NCBI RefSeq assembly: GCF_018860165.1
Contig: NZ_JAHKNG010000013.1
Coordinates: 28,165 to 92,164 of the forward strand
Direction of reading: 5' to 3'
Source: Paracoccus marinaquae
Lineage (GTDB): Bacteria > Pseudomonadota > Alphaproteobacteria > Rhodobacterales > Rhodobacteraceae
Length of the DNA: 64,000 nucleotides
A program made the translations under genes and the position numbers. Below, in pieces: positions 1 through 9,608 of the stretch (position 1 is the stretch's first letter; each line of letters opens with the position of its first letter). The notes below the pieces were generated by a model. It saw only the letters and a list, made by a program, of their open reading frames with translations. It did not search any database and was not told where the DNA came from.

Positions 1-1053
1 GCTGATGCCCTGGCTGCCGACCTCGTCATAGGCGTCCTTGTGATCGGCGACGTTGTAGATGAAGACCTCGCCCTCCTTGCCGTTCAGGCTGCCCTTGACC
101 AGATCGCCGATGCAGGTCTTGCCCTCGTAATCGGGCGCGAGGCTGGCCGGATCGGGCAGCACGGCCTTCACCACCTTCAGCGGCACGACCTCCAGCCCCT
201 CGGCGGTCCTGACCGGCTGTTCGGACAGCAGGCCCAGATTCTGCAGCACGGTGAAGACATTGATGTAGTGATCGCCGAAACCCATCCAGAAGCGAACATC
301 GCTGTCCTTGTAGCGGGCCGAGAGGCTGTGCACCTCGTCATGGCCGGACAGATAGGCGGTGCGCTTGCCGACGACGGGCAGATCCCATTCGCGGCCGATC
401 TCGAACATCCGGTTCTCTTTCCACACGCCGTCCTGCCAAGAATAGACCGTGCCGGTGAATTCGCGGAAATTGATCTCGGGGTCGAAATTGGTGGCGAACC
501 AGCGGCCATGCGACCCCGCATTGATGTCCACGATGTCGATCGAGTCGATCCTGTCGAAATATTCATCCTCGGCAAAGCGGGCATAGGCGTTGACCACGCC
601 CGGATCGAAGCCTGCGCCGAGGATCGCGGTGATCCCGGCCCTGGCCACATCGTCGCGCCGTTTCCATTCGTAATTGGCGTACCAGGGCGGCGTTTCGCAG
701 ACCTTGGCCGGATCCTCGTGGATGGCCGTGTCCAGATAAGCGGCGCCGGCGCGGATGCAGCCTTCCAGCACGGTCATGTTGATGAAGGCGCTGCCGACAT
801 TGATGACGATGCCCGCATCGATCCGCCGGATCAGCGCCTCGACCGCGCCGGCATCCATCGCGTCCAGCGCATGGCTGGTAAAGGGCATCTCGTGGCCCTT
901 TTCGCGCAGGCTGTCGATGATCGCATCGGCCTTGGCCTGCGTGCGGTTGGCGATATGCAGATCGCCGAATTCCACCGCCTGCTGCGCGATCTTGTGGGCG
1001 GTCACCTGCGCGACGCCACCCGCGCCGATGATGAGGACATTCTTCTTGGCCAA
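1..1053 (-). CDS. Carboxynorspermidine synthase (saccharopine dehydrogenase family), 3' end outside window
   Basis: The product is an NAD(P)H-dependent enzyme of the saccharopine-dehydrogenase fold that joins aspartate semialdehyde to a diamine, giving carboxynorspermidine or carboxyspermidine in the alternative bacterial polyamine route. A Rossmann motif GAGGVA lies at residues 10-15, and conserved blocks such as GAGFDPGVVNAYA and DINAGSHGRWFATNFDPE match Lys9-like members. I chose a TTG start (1053-1051) because AAAGGAG sits 6 nt upstream and no ATG or GTG precedes it in a sensible place. In all, 351 codons are visible; the C-terminus runs off the left edge. It lies 35 nt downstream of the decarboxylase gene of the same pathway, so the two are probably co-transcribed. 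The exact diamine substrate cannot be read from sequence. Confidence 0.88.
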   Translation of the reverse strand, partial: MAKKNVLIIGAGGVAQVTAHKIAQQAVEFGDLHIANRTQAKADAIIDSLREKGHEMPFTSHALDAMDAGAVEALIRRIDAGIVINVGSAFINMTVLEGCIRAGAAYLDTAIHEDPAKVCETPPWYANYEWKRRDDVARAGITAILGAGFDPGVVNAYARFAEDEYFDRIDSIDIVDINAGSHGRWFATNFDPEINFREFTGTVYSWQDGVWKENRMFEIGREWDLPVVGKRTAYLSGHDEVHSLSARYKDSDVRFWMGFGDHYINVFTVLQNLGLLSEQPVRTAEGLEVVPLKVVKAVLPDPASLAPDYEGKTCIGDLVKGSLNGKEGEVFIYNVADHKDAYDEVGSQGIS

Positions 1054-1088
1054 TTCAGTCTCCTTTCCCGGTGGCGGGGGGCGGCGCC

Positions 1089-2189
1089 TCAGGACAGGCT
1101 GCCCTTGTAATCGTCGTAAGAGAAGCTGCGGACGGCGCGGATCGTGCCGTCCTCTTCGCGGATGGCGATGGCGGGCATGGCGACGCCGTTGAACCAGTTC
1201 TTCTTGACCATGGTGTAACCCGCCGCATCCGCGATGCTGATCCGGTCGCCGATCCGCAGCGGACGGTCAAAGCGGGCATCGCCGAAGATGTCGCCCGCGA
1301 GGCAGGTCTTGCCGGCGATCTGATAGGCGTGGTCGCCCGCCTGCGGCAGACCCGCCGTCTCGCGATAGATCAGCAGATCCAGCATATGCGCCTCGATGCT
1401 GCTGTCGACGATGGCCACGTCCTTGCCGTTATGGATCAGGTCGAGGACCGAAACCTCAAGCGTCGTGGTTCCGGTGATGCTGGCCTCGCCCGGTTCCAGA
1501 TAGACCTGCACGCCGAACTTCTGGCTGAAGGCCGCCAGCCGGTCGGCCAGCCGGTCCAGCGGATAGCCGTCGCCGGTGAAATGGATGCCGCCGCCAAGGC
1601 TGACCCAGTCCAGCCGGGCCAGCAGATCGCCGAATTCGGCCTCGATGCGGGACAGCTGATGGTCGAACAGCTCGAAATCGCCATTCTCGCAATTGTAGTG
1701 GATCATCACCCCGCTGATCCGGCCCATCGCCGCCTCGAGCCGGGCCGTGTCCCATTCGCCGAGCCGGCTGAAGGGGCGCGCGGGATCGGCCAGATCGAAG
1801 CCGCTGGTCGAGAAGCGGGGGTTCAGCCGCAGCCCGGTGGTGATCCCCTTCGCCTTGCCGGCGAAACGGTCCAACTGGCCAAGGCTGTTGAAGATGATCT
1901 TGTCGGCATAGCCGACCGCCTCGTCGATCTCGTGATCGGCCCAGGCGACGGAATAGGCATGCGTCTCCTTGCCGAATTCCTCGTGCCCCAGCCGCAGTTC
2001 GAACAGCGAGGACGATGTGGTGCCGTCCATGAACTCGCGCATGAAATCAAAGGCCGACCAGGTGGCAAAACATTTCAGCGCCAGGAGTGCCCTCGCGCCC
2101 GAACGCTGGCGCAGGCGGGCGATCTTTTCCATGTTGCCGCGCAGAAGGGCCTTGTCGATCAGGTAGAAGGGTGTTTGCGGCTGGGTCAT
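1089..2189 (-). CDS. nspC: Carboxynorspermidine decarboxylase
   Basis: This PLP enzyme of the alanine-racemase-fold type III decarboxylases removes the carboxyl group from carboxynorspermidine or carboxyspermidine, the last step of the route begun by the downstream gene. The PLP lysine is K39 in the ALLALKCF motif. Glycine-rich phosphate-binding and substrate blocks (SLGGGIHFTGDGYP, YLEPGEA, LAGDIFGD) follow in order. The 366-residue length fits the family. The start ATG at 2189 opens with MTQPQTPFYLID, where family similarity begins; a longer reading frame to 2387 has no support. It is followed after 35 nt by the synthase gene. The pair suggests spermidine synthesis without S-adenosylmethionine decarboxylase. 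Confidence 0.92.
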   Translation of the reverse strand: MTQPQTPFYLIDKALLRGNMEKIARLRQRSGARALLALKCFATWSAFDFMREFMDGTTSSSLFELRLGHEEFGKETHAYSVAWADHEIDEAVGYADKIIFNSLGQLDRFAGKAKGITTGLRLNPRFSTSGFDLADPARPFSRLGEWDTARLEAAMGRISGVMIHYNCENGDFELFDHQLSRIEAEFGDLLARLDWVSLGGGIHFTGDGYPLDRLADRLAAFSQKFGVQVYLEPGEASITGTTTLEVSVLDLIHNGKDVAIVDSSIEAHMLDLLIYRETAGLPQAGDHAYQIAGKTCLAGDIFGDARFDRPLRIGDRISIADAAGYTMVKKNWFNGVAMPAIAIREEDGTIRAVRSFSYDDYKGSLS

Positions 2190-2298
2190 GGCAGTCCTGC
2201 GGCGAAGGCGTGGAGGGCAGTCGGGAATGGGCCGTATAGCGATGCGGCCCGCTTTTCGCAAGGAAAGGTGACAGCCCCGTGACAGGCGGTTCGCGGTC

Positions 2299-2685
2299 TC
2301 AGGCCTCGGCCGCGAAGCGACGGAACTCGCGCTTGAGCAGCTCCAGTTCCGAGCGCAGAAGGGCCAGTTCCGCCGCCACGTCGTCATCCAGCACCCTGCC
2401 GGCGGCCAGGTTCAGCCGGGCCAGATGCACCGAGGCGGGGCCGACCGGCGCGCCGGGCCCGCCCTCGTCTGCGACCAAGATCAGGCTTGTCACCCCCTCC
2501 GAGATCAGTGCGGCCGGCAGGGCGACCCGCAGATCCCAGGCGTTTCCGGCCGCCTCGGTCATCACGGCCTCGGCCACCACCTCGCCCAGATGGGTCGCGC
2601 AGACGCGCCCCGGGAGCCTGGTCGCCGTCAGCCGGCCGGACCAGACGCCGCCGCGCACCCCGTAATCCTCGAATTTCGGCATCAT
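2299..2685 (-). CDS. Conserved hypothetical protein, 128 aa
   Basis: I do not recognise a named domain. The protein is small, acidic and soluble, with no signal peptide. It ends in a short predicted coiled-coil-like segment (ELALLRSELELLKREFRRFAAEA, about residues 106-128), which may serve for oligomerisation. It starts 6 nt after the stop of the DUF6478 gene, so the two are almost certainly one transcript. The codon pattern is like its neighbours, and there is no sign of transfer. Function unknown. Confidence 0.7.
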   Translation of the reverse strand: MMPKFEDYGVRGGVWSGRLTATRLPGRVCATHLGEVVAEAVMTEAAGNAWDLRVALPAALISEGVTSLILVADEGGPGAPVGPASVHLARLNLAAGRVLDDDVAAELALLRSELELLKREFRRFAAEA

Positions 2686-2691
2686 GCCTCC

Positions 2692-3477
2692 TTACATCTC
2701 GGCGCGGGGATGACGTGACAGCATCGCCTCGGTCACAGTGACGGCGTTCATGCGCGGCGCCTCGAAGATCAGGTCGAGCCAGACCTTGTCGACCGGACGC
2801 TGCGAGAGTTCGGCAAAGCCGAGATCGAATTCGACGGTCCGGCGGCATTCGCGCCCGTCGATGGGATGGCCAAGCTGGCGCAGGATGGTTTCGGTATTCG
2901 GCCCCTGGGCAATGTTCAGCCGCCCATAGACGACGATGGATCGTTCCGAATGCAGCGTCGCGTCCAGCCGGATGACATGATGGCGGCCCAGATCCGGGTT
3001 CAGATCGGCCGGCAGGGCCAGTGCCAGCGACAGATAGCTGCCGCTGAACCCCATCATCTCGAGCGTCAGGGCATAGGGCGCCAGATCCGCCGCCCGGCGA
3101 TTGGGGACCTGGCGCAGGATCAGGGCCTGGTGCGGACAGTCGTGATACAGCGCCACCTCATCGCCCAGATGCTGGCCGTTCTGCGGGGCCACGGCCGCGC
3201 CGGGCCGGATGCGGCCGCGCACAATCAGCGGGCGCCAGTGCCAGTCGGTCCCCAGCGGCAGGTCCTGCGTCCCGGCCGCTTCGCCTCGGCGGACCAGATG
3301 CGCATCGGCCAGTTGCAGGAACCGGCCCAGCGACCGGTGCAGGTCAGCCGCCTCGTCGCGCAGTTCGGGCGCGGGCGTGCCGCCGCCGCGTTCCAGCGCA
3401 TCTGCCCGCATGGCCCATCGCGCTGCTGCGCGCGTGCTGCCCCAATGCGGCAACCGTGTCCGCCCCTTGCCGATCAT
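2692..3477 (-). CDS. DUF6478 family protein
   Basis: The sequence matches the uncharacterised DUF6478 family found in Rhodobacteraceae. Conserved stretches include LALPADLNPDLGRHHVIRLD, GRLNIAQGPNTE, VWLDLIFEAPRMN and a closing SRHPRAEM. The start at 3477 (MIGKGRTRLPHWGSTRAARWAM-like N-terminus) is preferred over a longer frame because it falls 5 nt after the ilvD stop and the upstream residues look random. There is no signal peptide or membrane segment. Co-location with ilvD and a second small gene suggests one minus-strand transcript. Role unknown. Confidence 0.75.
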   Translation of the reverse strand: MIGKGRTRLPHWGSTRAAARWAMRADALERGGGTPAPELRDEAADLHRSLGRFLQLADAHLVRRGEAAGTQDLPLGTDWHWRPLIVRGRIRPGAAVAPQNGQHLGDEVALYHDCPHQALILRQVPNRRAADLAPYALTLEMMGFSGSYLSLALALPADLNPDLGRHHVIRLDATLHSERSIVVYGRLNIAQGPNTETILRQLGHPIDGRECRRTVEFDLGFAELSQRPVDKVWLDLIFEAPRMNAVTVTEAMLSRHPRAEM

Positions 3478-3482
3478 CTGCC

Positions 3483-5216
3483 CTACTGGTCCATGTAGAC
3501 ATGGGTTTCCGCGGCCGCGCCGGGATGGGTCACCGCGCCCCAACGCGCGCCGCCCACCAGCCGCGCATATTTCCACAGCGCGCCCGAGGCGTAATCGGTC
3601 GGGCGCGGTCCAGCCCAGGCGGCCCTGCGCACCGCCAGTTCGTCGTCGGAGAGATCGACATCGATCTCGCCCTTCACCGCGTCGATGGTGATGACGTCGC
3701 CATCCCGCAGCAGCGCGATCGGCCCGCCATGCGCGGCCTCGGGTCCGACATGGCCGACGCAGAAGCCGCGGGTCGCACCCGAAAAGCGGCCGTCAGTAAT
3801 CAGCGCCACCTTCTTGCCCATGCCCTGGCCCGACAGCGCCGCGGTAGTGGCCAGCATCTCGCGCATGCCCGGCCCGCCCGCCGGGCCCTCGTTGCGGATG
3901 ACGATCACCTCGCCCTCCCTGTAGGCGCGCTTCTGGACGGCGGCGAAGGCCTCTTCCTCGCTGTCGAAGACCCGGGCGGGGCCGCTGAAGACCTGTTCCT
4001 CGGGCGTCATGCCTGCGACCTTCACGATCGCCCCGTCGGGCGCAAGGTTGCCCTTCAGCCCGACCACCCCGCCGGTCGGCGTGATCGGCGTCGTGACCGG
4101 ATGGATCACCCTGCCGTCCACCACACGATCCACGAGGTCCAGTTCCTCGCCGATGGTCCGGCCGGTGGCGGTGATGCAATCCTCGTGGATCAGCCCGGCG
4201 CGGCGCAATTCGCGCATGACCACCGGCACCCCGCCGACCTCATAGAGATCCTTGGCGACATATTCGCCGCCCGGGCGCAGGTTCACGAAATAGGGCGTGT
4301 CGCGGAAGATGTCGCAGACATCGAACAGGTCGAACTCGATCCCGGCCTCATGGGCGATGGCCGGCAAATGCAGCCCGCCATTGGTCGAGCCGCCGGTACA
4401 GGCCACGACGCGGGCCGCATTTTCCAGTGACTTGCGGGTCACCACGTCGCGGGCGCGGATGTTCTTCTCGATCAGCCGCATCACCGCCTCGCCCGAAGCA
4501 AGGCCATACTGGTCGCGACTCTCGTAGGGCGCCGGTGCCCCGGAACTGTTGGGCAGCGCAAGCCCGATCGCCTCGGAGACGCAGGCCATGGTGTTGGCGG
4601 TGTACTGCCCGCCGCAGGCCCCGGCCGAAGGGCAGGCCACACGTTCCAGAATGTCCAGTTCGGCATCCGACATGTTGCCGGCCTGATGCTGGCCCACGGC
4701 CTCGAACACGTCCTGCACCACCACGTCGCGGCCGTTCAGCTTGCCCGGCAGGATCGAGCCGCCATAGATGAAGACCGAGGGCACGTTCAGCCGCACCATC
4801 GCCATCATCATCCCCGGCAGCGACTTGTCGCAACCCGCCAGCCCGACCAGCGCGTCATAGCAATGCCCGCGCATGGTCAGTTCCACCGTATCGGCGATGG
4901 CGTCGCGGCTGGCGAGGCTGGAGCGCATCCCCTCATGCCCCATGGCGATACCGTCGGTCACGGTGATGGTGGTGAATTCGCGCGGGCAGCCGCCGCCCTT
5001 CTTCACCCCCTGCTTGACCGACTGCGCCTGCCGGTTCAGCGCGATATTGCAGGGCGCGGCCTCGTTCCAGCAGGTGGCGACGCCGACCCAGGGGGAATGG
5101 ATTTCCTCTTCCGAGATCCCCATTGCATAGAAATAGCTGCGATGCGGCGCACGGGCCGGGCCTTCGGTGACATGGCGGCTGGGCAGCCGTGACTTGTCGA
5201 AACGCGAATTTCTCAT
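3483..5216 (-). CDS. ilvD: Dihydroxy-acid dehydratase
   Basis: IlvD dehydrates 2,3-dihydroxy-isovalerate and 2,3-dihydroxy-3-methylvalerate to the 2-oxo acids that give valine, leucine and isoleucine. The iron-sulfur ligands expected for IlvD/Edd enzymes are visible: C56 (PCN), C129 in GCDKSLPG and C201 in [16 protein letters not shown]130 next to C129 is the lysine usually carbamylated for Mg binding. The 577-residue length is slightly above the roughly 560 of many homologues. A G-rich stretch (GGGGGGTC) just before ATG 5216 acts as the ribosome-binding site. It is the first gene of a short minus-strand run, and the DUF6478 gene starts 5 nt after its stop. Confidence 0.95.
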   Translation of the reverse strand: MRNSRFDKSRLPSRHVTEGPARAPHRSYFYAMGISEEEIHSPWVGVATCWNEAAPCNIALNRQAQSVKQGVKKGGGCPREFTTITVTDGIAMGHEGMRSSLASRDAIADTVELTMRGHCYDALVGLAGCDKSLPGMMMAMVRLNVPSVFIYGGSILPGKLNGRDVVVQDVFEAVGQHQAGNMSDAELDILERVACPSAGACGGQYTANTMACVSEAIGLALPNSSGAPAPYESRDQYGLASGEAVMRLIEKNIRARDVVTRKSLENAARVVACTGGSTNGGLHLPAIAHEAGIEFDLFDVCDIFRDTPYFVNLRPGGEYVAKDLYEVGGVPVVMRELRRAGLIHEDCITATGRTIGEELDLVDRVVDGRVIHPVTTPITPTGGVVGLKGNLAPDGAIVKVAGMTPEEQVFSGPARVFDSEEEAFAAVQKRAYREGEVIVIRNEGPAGGPGMREMLATTAALSGQGMGKKVALITDGRFSGATRGFCVGHVGPEAAHGGPIALLRDGDVITIDAVKGEIDVDLSDDELAVRRAAWAGPRPTDYASGALWKYARLVGGARWGAVTHPGAAAETHVYMDQ

Positions 5217-5277
5217 CTGACCCCCCCGGTTGCAGCGCCATCCCTTGGATAAACCGCCGCAACCGGCGGAACAAGCG

Positions 5278-5616
5278 TCAGGCGACCAGCGCGTCCAGTC
5301 TTGCCGCGCAGATGAAGTCGTTCTCGGTCAGCCCGCCGGCCTCATGGGTGGTGAACGCCACCTCGCAATAGCCCCAGCCGAAGGTGATATCGGCGTGATG
5401 GCCCTGATGGTTCCCCAGCCACGCGGCCAGATTCGCCATCTCGACCGCCTTCAGATAGCCCTTGAACTCGAACCTCCGGCGAACGGTCCTGCCGTCCTCG
5501 GACAGAAGCCAGCCGTCCAGCCGCTGCATCAGCGCCGCCACCTCGCCGGCCTCAAGTGGCGCCACGCCGCCCCTGCAGGGCTGGCAGGTCCTGCCGGCCA
5601 GATCATCATTGCCCAT
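5278..5616 (-). CDS. phhB: Pterin-4a-carbinolamine dehydratase
   Basis: This small enzyme (112 aa) dehydrates 4a-hydroxytetrahydrobiopterin, recycling the pterin cofactor of aromatic amino-acid hydroxylases. It can also be recruited in pterin metabolism generally. The catalytic histidines are seen in [13 protein letters not shown] (H70, H73, H74 from the chosen start). The N-terminus carries a CxxC pair (C11, C14) that is not part of the catalytic set. ATG 5616 is preferred to a GTG 18 nt upstream because GGAGGAGG lies between them at correct spacing. No phenylalanine hydroxylase gene is visible in the window, so the partner must be elsewhere. Confidence 0.9.
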   Translation of the reverse strand: MGNDDLAGRTCQPCRGGVAPLEAGEVAALMQRLDGWLLSEDGRTVRRRFEFKGYLKAVEMANLAAWLGNHQGHHADITFGWGYCEVAFTTHEAGGLTENDFICAARLDALVA

Positions 5617-5673
5617 CGTTTCCTCCTCCTTCACGGGCGACCCGCCCGCACCGAACGGCTTCGGCCGGCCCCG

Positions 5674-7110
5674 CTAGAGCAGCGGCGAGGCCAGGGCGAA
5701 GAGGTTGTTGCGCAGAATTCGCAGGATGCTCCAGCCGCGCACCTCGTCCAGCGTGATCTCATGCGCGCGCTCCACATAGGTCGATTGCCGCGCATCGATC
5801 TCGGCCACCAGCGGATCGTCGAAGATCGCCATGTTGACCTCGTAGTTCAGCTCAAAGCTGCGGCGGTCCAGATTGGCGCTGCCGACCATCGCCATGCGCC
5901 CGTCCACGGTCATGATCTTGGCATGAAGCAGCCCCGGCTGAAACAGCATCAACCGCACACCGGCCGACAGCAGGCCGTAATAGAAGCCCTGACTGGTCGC
6001 CCCGACGATCAGCGAGTCGTTGCGCGCGGGCAGGATCATGGTGACATCGACCCCACGCCGGGCAGCGGCGCGGATCGCCGCGTCAAGGGCCGCGTCGGGA
6101 ACATAATAGGGCGTGGTGATGACCACCCGTTCGCGCGCGGTATGCAGCATCCCGGTCAGGCAGTCCGAGATGCTGCCCGCGCGCCGGTCCGGCCCCGTCG
6201 CCACGACCTGCGCCGGAACGCCGGGCTGCTCGACGGCATGGACCAGTTGCAGCATCCCGCCCAGATCATGGCCGGTATAGCTCATCCAGTCGGCCAGAAA
6301 CACGGTCTGCAACTGCCGCACGATCGGCCCCTCGACGCGGAACAGCACATCGACCCAGGGCGCGAAGCGCGGCTTGGTCGCAAAGGCCATGTCCGAACAG
6401 TTGCGGCTGCCGGTGAAGGCCACACGGTTGTCGACGACCAGGATCTTGCGGTGGTTGCGCAGATCCAGCCGGCGATAGAGGAAGCTGACGATCGGCAGGC
6501 TCCAGGGAAAGGCGGTCACGCAATCCGCCCCCGCGCCCTTCATCTGCGCCCAATAGGGCGACCGGACCAGCAGCCGCGATCCCACCGCATCGACAATGAT
6601 CCGGCAGTCCACGCCGCGCGCGGCCGCGCGCCGCACGGCCTCGGCGACCTTGCCGCCGCTCTGGTCGGACAACCAGATGTAGAACAGGATATGGACGTGA
6701 TCGCGCGCGCCGTTGATCGCCTCGACCAGCCGGTCGATGGCGGTATCGGCTTCCTCGAGCAGATCGACCCGATTGCCGCCCAAGGCCGGCAACCCCCCGA
6801 CTGCGGCGTTGGCGGCGATGATCGGGCGCTCGAAGTCGGGCGGATCCAGGATCCTCTCGGGGCTGGGAAGGCTGAGACCGGTCAGCCGGTCGCGCACATC
6901 CGCCATGCGCTGCACGTCGGCCCGGTTCATCCGGATCTCGCCGAACAGCAGATAGGCGACGATCCCGGCCACCGGCACGACATGGATCACCATGATCCAG
7001 GCCACACGCACCGACGGCTCCATCCGCGGCCGGACCAGAACCCGCATCGCCAGTGCGAGGGCCGTAACCATATGCAGCAGAAAGAAGAACGAGGTCCACA
7101 TGGTCGGCAT
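5674..7110 (-). CDS. cls: Cardiolipin synthase (phospholipase D superfamily)
   Basis: The enzyme condenses two phosphatidylglycerol molecules into cardiolipin at the inner membrane. Two N-terminal membrane segments (about residues 5-25 and 36-56) precede two HxKxxxxD phospholipase D motifs: H220/K222/D227 and H396/K398/D403, each followed by GS. The 478-residue length matches ClsA-type enzymes. The start is uncertain by a codon or two (GTG-ATG-ATG in a row at 7116-7108); I used the last ATG, followed by MWTSFFFLL. It is divergent from accD, with only 79 nt between. Confidence 0.9.
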   Translation of the reverse strand: MPTMWTSFFFLLHMVTALALAMRVLVRPRMEPSVRVAWIMVIHVVPVAGIVAYLLFGEIRMNRADVQRMADVRDRLTGLSLPSPERILDPPDFERPIIAANAAVGGLPALGGNRVDLLEEADTAIDRLVEAINGARDHVHILFYIWLSDQSGGKVAEAVRRAAARGVDCRIIVDAVGSRLLVRSPYWAQMKGAGADCVTAFPWSLPIVSFLYRRLDLRNHRKILVVDNRVAFTGSRNCSDMAFATKPRFAPWVDVLFRVEGPIVRQLQTVFLADWMSYTGHDLGGMLQLVHAVEQPGVPAQVVATGPDRRAGSISDCLTGMLHTARERVVITTPYYVPDAALDAAIRAAARRGVDVTMILPARNDSLIVGATSQGFYYGLLSAGVRLMLFQPGLLHAKIMTVDGRMAMVGSANLDRRSFELNYEVNMAIFDDPLVAEIDARQSTYVERAHEITLDEVRGWSILRILRNNLFALASPLL

Positions 7111-7189
7111 CATCACCGCCCGATCCGGGAATTGCAATTCCTTCGCGCGCGGCCTATCTGGGGGCCTGAAACAGCCAAGGTCGCCCGCG

Positions 7190-8125
7190 ATGAACTGGAT
7201 CACCAACTATGTCCGCCCGCGCATCAACTCGCTGTTCTCGCGCCGCGAGGTGCCCGAGAATTTGTGGACGAAATGTCCCGAATGCGGAACCATGCTGTTC
7301 CATCGCGAACTGACCGACAATCTGAATGTCTGTACCAGCTGCGACCATCATCTGGGGATCAGCCCGCGCGACCGGTTCGCCGCCCTGTTCGATGGCGGCG
7401 TCTTTGTCGAGGTGAAGATCCCCGAGCCGCTTCTCGATCCGCTGCAGTTCCGCGACCAGAAGAAGTACCCCGAGCGGATGAAGGCCGCGCAGAAGGCCAC
7501 CGGCGAGAAAGAGGCGATGCTGGTCGCCGAGGGCGAGATCGGCCGCACCCCGATCGTCGCCGCCGCGCAGGACTTTTCCTTCATGGCTGGCTCGATGGGC
7601 ATGTATGTCGGCAACGCGATCATCGCCGCGGCCGAACGCGCGGTGAAGCTGAAACGCCCGCTGGTGCTGTTCTCGGCTGCCGGCGGGGCGCGCATGCAGG
7701 AGGGGATCCTGTCGCTGATGCAGATGCCGCGCACCACCGTCGCGGTCGAGATGCTGCGCGAGGCCGGCCTGCCCTATATCGTCGTGCTGACCCACCCGAC
7801 CACCGGCGGGGTCACGGCCAGCTATGCGATGCTGGGCGACATCCAGATCGCCGAGCCGAATGCCCTGATCTGCTTTGCCGGCCCCCGCGTCATCGAACAG
7901 ACCATCCGCGAGAAGCTGCCCGAAGGGTTCCAGCGCGCCGAATATCTGCTGGAACATGGCATGCTGGACCGGGTGACCCATCGCGGGAAGATGCGGGACG
8001 AGCTGATCTCGATCCTGCGGATGCTGGGTGGCCTGCCCGCCCCCAGCAAGGGCGACCTGCCACCGCCCTCCGGCCTCGCGCTGCCCGATCCGGGCGGCGA
8101 CGCGAAAAAACCCGCGACCGCCTGA
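7190..8125 (+). CDS. accD: Acetyl-CoA carboxylase, carboxyltransferase beta subunit
   Basis: AccD pairs with AccA to transfer carbon dioxide from carboxybiotin to acetyl-CoA, the committed step of fatty-acid synthesis. An N-terminal four-cysteine zinc ribbon is present (C29, C32, C48, C51), followed by the crotonase-fold carboxyltransferase core with [11 protein letters not shown] and [17 protein letters not shown]. The 311-residue length is normal, with a proline-rich tail typical of alphaproteobacteria. The start ATG 7190 ([10 protein letters not shown]) is where family similarity begins. folC follows after 64 nt that contain a strong hairpin. Confidence 0.96.
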   Translation: MNWITNYVRPRINSLFSRREVPENLWTKCPECGTMLFHRELTDNLNVCTSCDHHLGISPRDRFAALFDGGVFVEVKIPEPLLDPLQFRDQKKYPERMKAAQKATGEKEAMLVAEGEIGRTPIVAAAQDFSFMAGSMGMYVGNAIIAAAERAVKLKRPLVLFSAAGGARMQEGILSLMQMPRTTVAVEMLREAGLPYIVVLTHPTTGGVTASYAMLGDIQIAEPNALICFAGPRVIEQTIREKLPEGFQRAEYLLEHGMLDRVTHRGKMRDELISILRMLGGLPAPSKGDLPPPSGLALPDPGGDAKKPATA

Positions 8126-8157
8126 CCGGATCTTCCGTGCCCAACCATCCCCGGGGA

Positions 8158-8178
8158 CCGGGGGCAGACCGCCCCCGG
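8158..8178. promoter_or_regulatory. Perfect 8-bp hairpin between accD and folC
   Basis: CCGGGGGC and GCCCCCGG form a perfect 8-bp stem around a 5-nt AGACC loop, ending 11 nt before the folC ATG. There is no T run, so it is not a classical terminator. It could lower folC translation, stabilise accD mRNA or act as a weak attenuator. This is inferred from sequence only. Confidence 0.4.
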
Positions 8179-8189
8179 CTTGCGCAACC

Positions 8190-9461
8190 ATGAGCCATTC
8201 CGACGCCATTCTCGACCGCCTCATGTCCCTGCATCCCAAGGTGATCGACCTGTCGCTGGACCGGATGCACCGCATCCTCGCCGCGCTTGACCATCCCGAA
8301 CGCAGGATCCCGCCGGTGATCCATATCGCCGGCACCAATGGCAAGGGCTCGACGCAGGCGATGATCCGCGCCGGACTCGAGGCCAGCGGCGCGCGCGTCC
8401 ATGCCTATACCTCGCCGCATCTGGCCCGCTTTCACGAACGCATCCGCCTGGCCGGCGAACTGATCTCGGAGGCCGATCTTGCCGCCGCGCTGGAGGAATG
8501 CGAGGCCGCGAATGAAGGCAAGCCGATCACGTTCTTCGAGATCACCACGGCGGCGGCCTTTCTGGCCTTCTCGCGCCTGGCCGCCGATTACACGTTGCTC
8601 GAGGTGGGGCTTGGCGGGCGGCTGGACGCGACCAATGTGATCGACCAACCGGCGCTGACGGTCATCACCCCGGTCAGCATCGATCATACGCAATATCTGG
8701 GTGAGACGCTGGCGCTGATCGCGGCCGAGAAGGCCGGCATCATCAAGCCGCGCATCCCCTGCATCGTCGGCCCGCAGCAGGACGAGGCGCTGCGGGTGAT
8801 CGAAGCGCGCGCCTCGGGGCTGACCGCCCCATTGTCAATCTATGGCCAGCACTGGATGGTCGCGCCCGATCGCGATGGCATCGTCTATCAGGACGACCAC
8901 GGGCTGTGGGATCTGCCCATGCCGAACCTGATCGGGCCGCATCAGATCCAGAACGCCGGCACCGCCCTCGCGGCGCTGCGTCATCTGGGCGCCAGCCACG
9001 GCCAGGCCAGCGCCGCGGTAACCCGGGCCGAATGGCCGGCGCGCATGCAGCGCCTGACGCGGGGACCGCTGGTCGAGGCCGCCGGGCCGCAGGCGGAATT
9101 GTGGCTGGACGGCGGCCACAACCCGGCCGGCGGCGAGGCGCTGGCCGCAACCCTGAAGACGCTGCCCCCTCGCCCGACACGACTGGTCTGCGGCATGCTG
9201 AACACCAAGGATGTCGCGGGCTATCTGCGCGCCCTTGCCCCCCATGCCGAGGGGCTGACCGCGATCGACATCCCGGGCGAGCCGAACACCCTTCCGGCCG
9301 CGACCACCGCCGGTATCGCCGCCTCGGTCGGCCTTCCGGCAGACAGCGCCCCGGACGCCGAAACCGCCATCCGCCGAATCGCGGACCAGGAGCCGCGCGC
9401 CCGGATCCTGATCTGCGGATCGCTCTATCTTGCCGGGCGGATCCTCAGATCGAACGGATGA
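8190..9461 (+). CDS. folC: Bifunctional folylpolyglutamate / dihydrofolate synthase
   Basis: FolC adds glutamate to dihydropteroate to make dihydrofolate and then elongates the polyglutamate tail of folates. The ATP-binding P-loop is GTNGKGST at about residues 48-55. Other family blocks are YTSPHLARFHERIR, LEVGLGGRLDATNVI, SIDHTQYLG and LDGGHNPAG, and the 423-residue length is normal. The start ATG 8190 begins MSHSDAILDRLMSLHP, as in relatives. Pairing of accD with folC is common in proteobacteria. Confidence 0.95.
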   Translation: MSHSDAILDRLMSLHPKVIDLSLDRMHRILAALDHPERRIPPVIHIAGTNGKGSTQAMIRAGLEASGARVHAYTSPHLARFHERIRLAGELISEADLAAALEECEAANEGKPITFFEITTAAAFLAFSRLAADYTLLEVGLGGRLDATNVIDQPALTVITPVSIDHTQYLGETLALIAAEKAGIIKPRIPCIVGPQQDEALRVIEARASGLTAPLSIYGQHWMVAPDRDGIVYQDDHGLWDLPMPNLIGPHQIQNAGTALAALRHLGASHGQASAAVTRAEWPARMQRLTRGPLVEAAGPQAELWLDGGHNPAGGEALAATLKTLPPRPTRLVCGMLNTKDVAGYLRALAPHAEGLTAIDIPGEPNTLPAATTAGIAASVGLPADSAPDAETAIRRIADQEPRARILICGSLYLAGRILRSNG

Positions 9462-9608
9462 CGTCGCCCTGACGCCACGGGAACTGTATTTTCAGTCAGT
9501 TTTCCCGTCCAGATAGTGGAAACTGCCTGTTAACCAACCTATTATAGGCTCCGGGTTTTGCGTGGCCCGATATTGTATAGATTTTATTGTGTTGTCGGAG
9601 TTATTGAG

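Noticed and set aside
8158..8178. Third copy of the 61-bp repeat
   Set aside because: Only a GC-rich hairpin is shared; the GGGATATTT and GAAGAAGAAGGGC tail is absent.
5230..8193. A 987-residue open frame on the plus strand across cls, phhB and accD
   Set aside because: It is antisense or out of frame to well-supported genes; long open frames arise by chance in GC-rich DNA and this one shows no family motifs.
9530..9546. TTAACC-containing element upstream of the Hint gene as CtrA site
   Set aside because: The second half-site is poor and the spacing does not support a promoter.
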